A stretch of 14,652 bases of DNA from Candidatus Parcubacteria bacterium (lineage in GTDB: Bacteria > Patescibacteriota > Minisyncoccia > Phycocordibacterales > GCA-2747955): NCBI GenBank assembly GCA_027024305.1, contig JALVSO010000037.1:1-14652 (forward strand). The letters are read 5' to 3'. Shown here piece by piece: positions 5,808-12,522 of the stretch. A program made the translations under genes and the position numbers. Below the pieces are notes generated by a model that did not search any database, was not told the DNA's origin, and worked only from the letters and a program-made list of their open reading frames with translations. How positions within the stretch are numbered: position 1 is the stretch's first letter; the number at the start of each line of letters is the position of its first letter.

Positions 5808-8321
5808 CTACTTATTCTTCCCGCAACATTTTTTATACTTCTTTCCGGAACCGCAGGGGCAGGGGTCGTTCCGACCGATATTTTCTTCTTTGGTCTTAAC
5901 CTTGGTCTTACCCTTGGATTTTCCGTCTTCCGACTTTCCGGAATTGGCAATGGCAATCTCGGCCTGCTTTTGAATTTGAGAAGCCACGGAAAGGGATTTA
6001 ATCATAAATTCCGTATCCAAAAAACTAACGGCTTTTTTAACCTTTTCCAGAATTTCTTCAAAAATCCCTTCAAAGTGTTTCCGAGCTTCCCTCTTATACT
6101 CCACCACCGGGTCCTTCTGACCATAGGCCTGCAAAGAAACGGCTGATTTCAAATGATCCATAACATTTAAATGATCAACCCAGATTGTATCAATGGCTTC
6201 CAGGTACTTTTTTCTCAAGAACTTGGCAAACTCTTCAGTCCCCAGTTCATTTTTCTTCTTCTCGGCCTTCTCTAAAAATTCAATATCACCCTTAAAATCC
6301 TCAGCTAAAATATCCAACAATTCTTCTTCGGAAGCGGTCAAAATCTTTCTCCTTTTTTTATAGATAGCTTTCCTCTGGACATCAAGAACATCATCATATT
6401 CCAGAACATGTTTTCGGGAATCAAAATGATAACCCTCAATCTTTTCCTGAGCCTTTTCCACATTCCGACTCATAATCTTGGACTCAATAGGTGTGTCTTC
6501 GCCTCCCTCCAGCTCCACCTTTTTCATCAGGATTTTTTTCATAAATTCCTGATTTCCGAAAACTCTCATTAGGTGATCGTCTAAGGAAATGAAAAATTGA
6601 GTTTCGCCCGGGTCTCCCTGTCTTCCCGAACGCCCTCGCAACTGATTATCAATTCTTCTGGACTCGTGCCTTTCGGTTCCCAGAACATAGAGACCACCGG
6701 CCTTTAAAACCTTCTCCCTATCATCATCGGAAGCCAAAGCTCCTCCCAGCTTTATATCCACTCCACGACCGGCCATGTTGGTGGCAATGGTTACGGCTCC
6801 GGGCTTTCCGGCGTTGGCAATAATCTCTCCTTCCTGCTCGTGGTTTTTGGCGTTCAAAACATTATGTTTAATGCCCATCTTAACTAAGAATTGGGAAAGC
6901 ATTTCCGACTTTTCCACGGAGGCCGTTCCCACCAGCACCGGCTGACCCTTTTGATTCAACTCTTTAATCTTGTTGGCGATGGCCTTAAACTTTCCTTCCT
7001 CGGTGGCAAAAATCAAATCCTTTTGATCTTTTCTGATAACCGGACGATTGGTTGGAACCACCACCACATCCAGATTGTAGACCTTAAAGAATTCCTCCTT
7101 GGAAGTCTCGGCCGTTCCGGTCATTCCGGCCAACTTTTTGTACATTTTAAAATAGTTCTGGTAGGTGATGGAAGCGTAGGTTTTTGACTCCTCCTGAATT
7201 TTCACTCCCTCCTTGGCCTCAATGGCCTGATGTAAGCCGTCGGATCATCTTCTGCCGGCCTGCATTCTGCCGGTAAACTCATCAATAATCACCACCTCAC
7301 CATCCTTAACCACGTATTCTTTTTCTCTCCGATAAAGAGATTTGGCTTTCAGAGCCGTTTCCAAATGATCCACCAAGATCATTCCCGACTCTGAATAAAG
7401 ATTGGAAACTCCCAAAGCCGCCTCGGCTTTATCAATTCCCGACTTCTTAATAATGACCGATTTTGATTTCTCGTCTATTTCGTAATCTTCCCCCTCTTTT
7501 AAAGTATCGGCAATTTGTTTGAAACGAATATAGAGAGCCTCTTCCTCCATTACCGGAGCGGAGATAATCAAAGGCACCCTGGCCTCATCTATCAAAATGG
7601 AATCAATCTCATCAACGATGGCATAGTTTAAATCTCTCTGCCTCAAATCTTTTTTATCCTGAGTGATATTATCTCTTAAATAATCAAAACCAAACTCTGA
7701 ATTGGTTCCATAGGTGATATCGGCTTCATAGGCCTCTCGACGAGTAATCGGTTTTAGAAATTCATAGACAACCTTGAATGAGGCCACCTCATCACGACCT
7801 TCGTCAAATTGCTCCTTATAGGTCGGGTCGTAAATATAGGACTGATTATCGGAATTGATAACTCCCACGGACATACCCAGAGCTGAATAAATCTGCCCCA
7901 CCCAAACGGCATCACGACGGGCCAAATAGTCATTAACCGTCACCACATGAACGCCCTTTTCTTCCAAAGCATTCAAATAGGTTGCCAGAGTGGCCACCAG
8001 GGTTTTACCCTCTCCGGTCTTCATCTCGGCCACCTTGCCCCAATGCAAGAGAATACCTCCGATCAACTGAACATCGTAGGGTCGCAGACCGGTGGTTCTT
8101 TTGGCCACCTCTCGGACGGTGGCCATGGCCTCGGGCAAAATATCATCCAAGGTCTTACCGTCCTTCAATTGCTTCTTAAAGTTAGCCGTCTGTTCCAGAA
8201 GCTCATGATCAGTCTTTTTCTCCATGGACGGCTCCAGCTCGTTTATTCTCTTCACCAACTTGGTGGTTTTTTTCAATTCTGACTTATTCTCGTCAAAAAT
8301 ACTTCTAATATAATTTAACAT
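5808..8321 (-). CDS. secA: Preprotein translocase ATPase SecA (UGA-Trp at residue 359)
   Basis: 837 residues from ATG 8321. It drives Sec-dependent export through SecYEG. Walker A MKTGEGKT is at about 100-107, the DEAD-type box VDEIDS at 236-241, and a PPXD-region insertion follows. The second motor domain contains TNMAGRGVDIKLGG and RGRSGRQGDPGETQFF, with the scaffold helix and IWVDHL beyond. The C-terminal SEC-C zinc tail (CPCGSGKKYKKCC) binds SecB or phospholipid in relatives. TGA at 7242-7244 falls in the near-invariant GRRWSDGLHQAIEAKEG motif, so it is Trp. Three other Trp are TGG. A GTG two codons upstream (8327) is possible, but the ATG sits 7 bases after an extended -10 (TGT-TATAAT) and is preferred. 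Length is slightly below the 850-900 usual in larger bacteria. Stop TAG. Confidence 0.97.
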
Positions 8322-8328
8322 AAGCACA

Positions 8329-8337
8329 ATTATAACA
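8329..8337 (-). promoter_or_regulatory. secA extended -10 promoter, leaderless start
   Basis: TGT followed by TATAAT (8329-8334), 7 bases before the ATG at 8321. A possible -35 (TTGTGG) is 19 bases upstream, inside the terminator of the preceding gene. Confidence 0.65.
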
Positions 8338-8365
8338 CTTTATTTTTTCCTTACCACAAAAAACA

Positions 8366-8386
8366 CCCGCAAATTTATTTCACGGG
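8366..8386 (-). terminator. Terminator after the Cys-repeat gene
   Basis: Eight-base-pair stem starting CCCG / CGGG (with G-U pairs) and a short A/T loop, followed on the minus strand by TGTTTTTT. It lies 15 bases after the stop at 8402. Confidence 0.55.
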
Positions 8387-8401
8387 ACGTCTTTTAACTC
8401 T

Positions 8402-9004
8402 CTATATATTATTTTGTTCCTTTTCCGTTTTAATGGCCGCTTCTACCTCTGAAACGCACATTTTTTTATCCAAATCCGGTCCGACTTTATCACATAGGGC
8501 CTTATCTTTATTTTTTAAAGCCCTTCCGTAATAAACGGCTCTCAGACAGTCTTCCCTAACGGTTTCACTCTCAATTTTTTGACAGGTATTTTCATTAAGC
8601 CCCTTTAGGGCCATTAATCCGAAAACTTTTTCTTTACACTCTTTCGCCAGACCGGTATCTAATTTTGTACATTCTGTAGTATTATTGTTTTTTAAAGAAT
8701 TTGAAACGGCAACTTTAAGCCTGCACTCACGGACCACCGCCTCGTCGGGCAAACCATCACAATAATCAACCTTACCCACCTTCACGGCCTCCTGTTCAAC
8801 GGCCATTCTCAAACAATCGTCTTCCGACATTTTACTATCAGAACAATTCTTGAATAGAGAAAGTTTCTTATACTTGGCAACCGAGGCGGTCTTTCCCCTA
8901 TCCGAGTTTAAATTTTCCCCGGAAGCCACCAACAGAATTAAAATTATAAATATAAGCGAAACCATAGCGGAAACGGCAATAACTTTTTTATTTTTCCTAT
9001 TCAT
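8402..9004 (-). CDS. Membrane-anchored protein with five Cys-pair repeats, unknown function
   Basis: 200 residues. A basic N-terminus (MNRKNKK) and hydrophobic segment (about residues 8-27, VIAVSAMVSLIFIILILLVA) form an N-terminal membrane anchor with the rest outside. The remainder is five tandem units of about 28-33 residues, each with two Cys about 10-12 residues apart and a following helix: KNCSDSKMSEDDC, DYCDGLPDEAVVREC, TECTKLDTGLAKEC, NTCQKIESETVREDC and ALCDKVGPDLDKKMC. Each looks like a helical hairpin closed by a disulfide, giving an alpha-solenoid. The family has no name I know, though Cys-repeat proteins of this style occur in CPR genomes. There is no catalytic motif; binding or a surface role is a guess. 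The promoter is unclear (TATTAT or TATAGA 13-19 bases upstream). Stop TAG. Confidence 0.75.
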   Translation of the reverse strand: MNRKNKKVIAVSAMVSLIFIILILLVASGENLNSDRGKTASVAKYKKLSLFKNCSDSKMSEDDCLRMAVEQEAVKVGKVDYCDGLPDEAVVRECRLKVAVSNSLKNNNTTECTKLDTGLAKECKEKVFGLMALKGLNENTCQKIESETVREDCLRAVYYGRALKNKDKALCDKVGPDLDKKMCVSEVEAAIKTEKEQNNI

Positions 9005-9036
9005 ATAGAAACATTCTATAATATTAAGATAAAAAA

Positions 9037-9045
9037 TGCTAGAAT
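9037..9045 (+). promoter_or_regulatory. rsmE extended -10 promoter, leaderless start
   Basis: TGC followed by TAGAAT (9040-9045), 6 bases before the ATG at 9052. No good -35 is seen. Divergent from the Cys-repeat gene with 47 bases between the start codons. Confidence 0.55.
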
Positions 9046-9051
9046 TATCCC

Positions 9052-9723
9052 ATGATATTTGTTTATAACAAAAAGGCCGGGAATAAAACTTTGGAAATCG
9101 AGGGGGAGAATTTTAACCATCTCTTTAATTCACGGCGAACTCGGTTGGGAGAAGTTATTTCTTTCAGAAATCTGAAAGAGCCCTTTGACTTCATTTATAG
9201 GGTCGTGAAAATAGGAAAGAAAAAGGCCCTTTTGGAATTTATAAAAAAAGAAAAAATAGAAAAAAAGCTTAAAAGAAAAAAACTACATCTGGGCTGATGC
9301 ATTATTGACCCGAATCCCATTAAAGAAACCTTGCCCTATTTAAACCAGATGGGGGTTAAAAAAATAACCTTTATCCGCTCGGCCCGCAGCCAAAAGTTTA
9401 CCCTGAAGAGAGAGCGGCTGGAGAAAATTCTAATCAATTCCTGCCAACAGTGCGGACGAAATGATTTAATGGAAATAGATTTTGAAAAAAGTCTCCAAAA
9501 TTTTCTGAAAAAAAATCCGGAAAGCTTTCTTTTAAACTTCAATGGTCAAAATATTAAAGAGAATGAATTAAAAATTGAAACTGTTATTGTCGGCCCGGAA
9601 GGAGGTTTTACCCGGGAAGAGCTTACTCTTTTTGATAAAGAAAAAATAGTCAGCTTTAACACTGACAATGTTTTAAAGTCCGAAACCGCCGCCGTGGCCA
9701 TAGGTGCAAAAATTATTTTATAA
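9052..9723 (+). CDS. rsmE: 16S rRNA m3U1498 methyltransferase RsmE (UGA-Trp at residue 82)
   Basis: 223 residues, a normal length for RsmE. It methylates N3 of U1498 in 16S rRNA using SAM. The N-terminal PUA-like domain is short (residues 1-70, with FNHLFNSRRTRLGEVISF). The SPOUT methyltransferase domain follows: GVKKITFIRSARSQ, then the INSCQQCGRNDLMEI block and the SAM-binding knot motifs VGPEGGFTREE (about 180-190) and LKSETAAVAI (about 208-217). TGA at 9295-9297 lies in KLHLG-TGA-CIIDP, where the Helicobacter-type RsmE has LHLGW, so it is Trp. There are no TGG codons, so its only Trp is UGA. The start is fixed by the extended -10 six bases upstream. Stop TAA, followed by a weak hairpin (about 9727-9757) with a T run. 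Confidence 0.93.
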
Positions 9724-9763
9724 AAAACCACCATTCCGGAGAATGATGATTTTTAGTCTTTTT

Positions 9764-9929
9764 ATACCATTTCCAAAAGAGCTCTGCGCATAGTTTTCAA
9801 AAATTTAATTCCCGTCAAAATGAAAAAATGAAGGTTTAGTAATCTAAATCAAGGCTTTTTCATGAAGTCGGGGGTTAAATTTTTGGAAAATAGGCGATGT
9901 CATGAGCGAGAGTTTTTTGGAAATGGTAT
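9764..9929. repeat. Long palindromic (cruciform-forming) element between rsmE and greA
   Basis: The ends form a perfect 15-bp inverted repeat (ATACCATTTCCAAAA, 9764-9778 and 9915-9929). A second paired block, 9794-9814 with 9869-9890, is separated from it by mismatched arms. The centre holds further short stems (ATGAAAAA / TTTTTCAT, and TTTAG / CTAAA with loop TAAT). Essentially the whole 166 bases can fold as one long irregular hairpin. It fills the gap between two convergent genes. It could be a MITE-like insertion or a shared terminator; no transposase or target duplication is visible. Confidence 0.65.
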
Positions 9930-9940
9930 TACTTCTGCCC

Positions 9941-10399
9941 TTATTTTATGGAAACAATTCTATAGGCCACCATTTCCCCGTTTGGTTTTTTAAATTCAAA
10001 GGTCTTCCCGACTTTTTTACCCAGCATGGATTGGGCCAGGGGGGCATCAATGTCAATCTTACCTTTGGATATATCGGCGTCCTCCTTGCCGGTAATTTCA
10101 AAAGTTTGAGTTTTCTGACTGTTTTTTTTGGCTATTTCAACCGTTGATCCCAGTTCCACCTCTTCGCTGTGATGACCTTTAATGATTTCCGCCCCCTTTA
10201 AAAGTTCTTCGATTTCCAAAATCCTGGCTTCCATCTTCCCCTGGTCTTCTCGGGCTTGATGATATTCGGCATTTTCCGAAAGATCACCGAACGACTTGGC
10301 CTCATCCAGACGCTCAGCGATTTCTTTTCGACCTTCATTTTTTAGCCTTTTTAACTCCTCCTCTAATTCTTTGTATTTCTCCTTACTTAGATATGCCAT
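9941..10399 (-). CDS. greA: Transcription elongation factor GreA
   Basis: 152 residues from ATG 10399, close to the 158 of E. coli. GreA inserts into the RNA polymerase secondary channel and stimulates cleavage of backtracked transcripts. The N-terminal coiled coil (residues about 5-72) carries the acidic tip GDLSENAEY with Asp39 and Glu42, which coordinate the catalytic magnesium. The C-terminal FKBP-like domain runs from about 80 to 152 (VELGSTVEI, GKEDADISKGKIDIDAPLAQSMLGKKVG). The open frame extends 9 codons further upstream to an ATG at 10426, but that would lie upstream of the extended -10 (TGT-TATAAT, 10409-10417), so ATG 10399, nine bases after the -10, is preferred; MAYLSKEKY is also a typical GreA start. 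No Trp. Stop TAA. Confidence 0.96.
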   Translation of the reverse strand: MAYLSKEKYKELEEELKRLKNEGRKEIAERLDEAKSFGDLSENAEYHQAREDQGKMEARILEIEELLKGAEIIKGHHSEEVELGSTVEIAKKNSQKTQTFEITGKEDADISKGKIDIDAPLAQSMLGKKVGKTFEFKKPNGEMVAYRIVSIK

Positions 10400-10408
10400 A
10401 ATTCCAAC

Positions 10409-10417
10409 ATTATAACA
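10409..10417 (-). promoter_or_regulatory. greA extended -10 promoter, near-leaderless
   Basis: TGT followed by TATAAT (10409-10414), 9 bases before the ATG at 10399. Expected leader is about 1-3 bases. Confidence 0.6.
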
Positions 10418-10482
10418 CAATAACACAGGAAATTCACTTTTCTACCCTCTCTTTTAAAAAAGCTTTAATAAAAGAGTTTTTT

Positions 10483-10491
10483 TGCTATAAT
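10483..10491 (+). promoter_or_regulatory. Extended -10 promoter reading into the non-coding tRNA block
   Basis: TGC followed by TATAAT (10486-10491) on the plus strand. No strong -35. There is no plausible gene for about 580 bases downstream until the tRNA at 11070, so it probably drives a structured leader and the tRNA up to the terminator at 11240-11268. Divergent from greA. Confidence 0.55.
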
Positions 10492-10539
10492 AGCGGGGTC
10501 CGCTTTGAATTAAAAATTTGCCAAAAAACGTAACGAATT

Positions 10540-10871
10540 ATAAAACCCAAGGAGCAAATTACAAATCGGTTCAAGTTGTAAGGGGCAAGGAGCAAGTTGC
10601 AAGTCAGGTAACCATAAAATTTTCCAAAAAGTCCGACCTGACACAACCAATCCCACACAACCACTAAACAGGTCGGACTTCTACCACGCTTTTCCACGAA
10701 GCCGATTCAAGCTATAAGAAACAAGTTGCAAGTTGAAAGTCGGAAACCCACACATTTTCCACGAAGCCGGACTAGTCAGCAACCACACGCCGCACCATAC
10801 CTGACAAGTCCGGCTTCTTACGCCGAAGAACCCGATAGGTCGGACTTCTTAAATTGGAAGAGCGCAGAGCT
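10540..10871 (+). ncRNA. Possible structured RNA or repeat block: two large hairpins with A/C-rich loops
   Basis: No credible coding frame. It begins with two direct copies of AAGGAGCAARTTRCAARTC (near 10550 and 10588). Hairpin 1: AAGTCCGACCTG (10629-10640) pairs with 10669-10680 around a 28-base loop without a single G. Hairpin 2: GAAGCCGGACT plus GTCAG (10763-10779) pairs with 10801-10817, one A/A mismatch, around a 21-base C/A-rich loop. TTTTCCA plus AAGYCCGA-type segments recur before each stem, so the region looks like a diverged tandem repeat of about 130 bases. A third copy of AGGTCGGACTTCTT (about 10837-10850) could compete for the hairpin 1 arm. It ends at a tRNA-like fragment (10853-10871). 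Whether it is a functional RNA or a degenerate repeat is open. Confidence 0.4.
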
Positions 10872-10912
10872 CCGGTTAAAAATTATTGAAAAAAGAATAT
10901 AGAAAATTTTGT

Positions 10913-11225
10913 CCAACCGTAGCTCAGTTGGGAAAATTGAAAACTGCTTTTCAATTTTCGCGGTCCCGAGCTTGCGAGGGATTGGCCGTTGTCGAGTTTA
11001 CGAGACAGGTCAAAGTTGGAAGAGCGCAGAGCTTGGAAAATCGCAGTGAAGTGCATTGAAAAAATTAGTCCAGACGTAGCTCAGTCGGTAGAGCGCAGAG
11101 CTTATACCTCTGTGGTCCCAGGTTCAAGTCCTGGCGTCTGGACTAATTTTTGCAAGAGCGCTGAGCAAGATTTTCATTCTGTGAATTTACCTCTGTGGTC
11201 CCAGGTTCAAGTCCTGGCGGTTGGA
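10913..11225 (+). pseudogene. Split outer tRNA whose halves flank another tRNA
   Basis: The 5' piece (CCAACCG acceptor 10913-10919, then TAGCTCAGTTGG) and the 3' piece (11188-11225: CTCTG anticodon-stem half, variable loop, CCAGG-TTCAAGT-CCTGG T arm, CGGTTGG acceptor, discriminator A) are fully complementary in all seven acceptor pairs. The missing middle (GGAAGAGCGCAGAGCTT) is at about 11018-11034, after an 88-base insertion that starts and ends with AGTTGG. A complete second tRNA lies between that middle and the 3' piece. The acceptor differs from the inner tRNA at two base pairs with both partners changed. It is most simply a tRNA broken by duplication; splicing would be needed to make it functional and no intron type is recognisable. 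Anticodon undetermined. Confidence 0.5.
11070..11142 (+). tRNA. tRNA with anticodon UAU, probably tRNA-Ile for AUA
   Basis: Seventy-three bases fold perfectly. Acceptor CCAGACG / CGTCTGG, U8 A9, D arm GCTC / GAGC, anticodon stem CAGAG / CTCTG with loop CTTATAC, five-base variable loop, T arm CCAGG-TTCAAGT-CCTGG, and discriminator A73. CCA is not encoded. The loop gives anticodon UAU, which reads AUA (Ile); A73 and the U12-A23 pair are compatible with IleRS. Most bacteria instead use a CAU tRNA modified to lysidine for AUA. The flanks extend the acceptor by ten more pairs (11060-11069 with 11142-11151), making a 17-bp terminal stem in the precursor. Confidence 0.88.
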
Positions 11226-11239
11226 CAAAGTTTTTTATA

Positions 11240-11268
11240 AAAGAAGCGCGCCGAAGGCGCGCTTCTTT
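11240..11268. terminator. Bidirectional terminator between the tRNA block and rpoD
   Basis: Thirteen-base-pair GC-rich stem (AAAGAAGCGCGCC / GGCGCGCTTCTTT) with loop GAA. On the plus strand it is followed by CTTTCTT. It ends the tRNA transcript and can also end the convergent dnaG-rpoD transcript. Confidence 0.8.
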
Positions 11269-11298
11269 CTTTCTTGCTCTTTCAAAATCAAATTTCTT

Positions 11299-12522
11299 TT
11301 AAAAGAAATCTTTTAGACGAGAAGCCTCCGCCGATTCCCTGATTTTTTCATGGGCCTTGGCCTCAATCTGCCTAATTCTTTCCCGAGTAACATCAAATTC
11401 TTTGCCCACCTCCTCCAAGGTATGGAAAACGCCGTCTTTTAGACCATGCCTCATTTCCAAAATTTTTCTTTCCTTATCCGAAAGAGTGCCCAAAACCTTG
11501 GAAATCTCTTCCTGTAAAAGCCTCTTGTTGGCATCACTTTCCGGCGTGGAAACCACCGAGCCGTTAACGGCATGTTCATCAGAAATAAAATCCGAGAGAA
11601 CCGTTTTACCGTCATCGCCACCGCTACCGATGGGGGTTTCCAGAGAAACAATTTGTTGATCAATTTGCATAATATTATAAACTTTCTCCACCGGCAAATC
11701 CATCTCAATGGCTATTTCCTCGGCCTCGGGCGGTCGTCCCAAATATTGAGTCAAAATTCTCACCACCTGCTTATACTTGGTAATGGTTTCCACCATATGA
11801 ACCGGTACCCGAATGGTTTTGGCCTGATCGGCCAAAGCCCTGGTCACCGCCTGCCTAATCCACCAGGTGGCGTAGGTGGAAAACTTAAAGCCCTTGGTGT
11901 AATCAAATTTATCAACGGCCTTATACAAACCGATGTTTCCCTCCTGAATCAAATCCAACATTGTCAGATTCGGTGACTTATTGGCATATTTTTTAGCAAT
12001 GGAAACCACCAACCTTAAATTGGCCTGGGCCAGTCTTTTTTTGGCGTTCTCGTCTCCCTTGGCCACCAACTTGGCCAACCTTATCTCCTCATCGTTATCA
12101 ATCAATTCATGCTTACCGATTTCTTTCAAATAGAGTTGAACCGGGTCATAGGATTTTTTATCTTTTTTGGAAACATCCACCACCTCCTTATTCTCTTCAA
12201 AATCCAAAAAACCGCCCTTGGAATAATCTTCATTGGGCACGACATCTTCCAAGGATTCCACCTCCAAATCAGCCAAAGATTCATCAAGCTCCAAAAGTTC
12301 ATCGGCATCCAAAATGGCATCATCAGCCAACAAAACTTCCTTTATCTCTTTTTTTGCGTCCTTGGGCAGATCAACCTTTTTCTTTGTTTTTTTAGCGGGG
12401 CTTTTTTTCTTTGCCTCGGCTTTTTTAGCGACCGGTTTTTTAGTCGCTTTTTTAACAGAACTCTTTGTTGTTTTTTTTGCGGTGCCTTTTTTAGTCTTCG
12501 TTGTTTCTTTCTTTAAAACCAT
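11299..12522 (-). CDS. rpoD: Primary sigma factor RpoD (sigma70)
   Basis: 407 residues. There is no region 1.1; instead residues 1-55 are a Lys/Ala/Thr-rich tail (repeats such as KKTTK, KKATKK, AKKK) followed by an acidic stretch (DDAILDADELLELDESLADLE, about 67-87). Region 1.2 begins at YDPVQLYLKEIG (about 125), region 2 contains NLRLVVSIAKKYANKSPNL and GFKFSTYATWWIRQA (-10 melting, Trp220-221, both TGG), and region 3.0 reads VPVHMVETITKYK. Region 3.1 follows, and region 4 contains LSDKERKILEMRHGL and the -35 HTH TLEEVGKEFDVTRERIRQIEAKA. His242 and Glu245 correspond to the E. coli pair that contacts the extended -10 TG, matching the promoters seen here. Its start overlaps the dnaG end by 32 bases, so it is co-transcribed. 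Stop TAA. Confidence 0.97.
   Translation of the reverse strand: MVLKKETTKTKKGTAKKTTKSSVKKATKKPVAKKAEAKKKSPAKKTKKKVDLPKDAKKEIKEVLLADDAILDADELLELDESLADLEVESLEDVVPNEDYSKGGFLDFEENKEVVDVSKKDKKSYDPVQLYLKEIGKHELIDNDEEIRLAKLVAKGDENAKKRLAQANLRLVVSIAKKYANKSPNLTMLDLIQEGNIGLYKAVDKFDYTKGFKFSTYATWWIRQAVTRALADQAKTIRVPVHMVETITKYKQVVRILTQYLGRPPEAEEIAIEMDLPVEKVYNIMQIDQQIVSLETPIGSGGDDGKTVLSDFISDEHAVNGSVVSTPESDANKRLLQEEISKVLGTLSDKERKILEMRHGLKDGVFHTLEEVGKEFDVTRERIRQIEAKAHEKIRESAEASRLKDFF

Noticed and set aside
10485..10697. Minus-strand ORF of 70 codons in the hairpin block
   Set aside because: It runs antisense through inverted repeats, with no recognisable features or start signals.
10540..11225. CRISPR array or tmRNA
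   Set aside because: Repeats are few, irregular and unevenly spaced, and the tRNA-like 5' half has a normal D arm rather than a tmRNA start.
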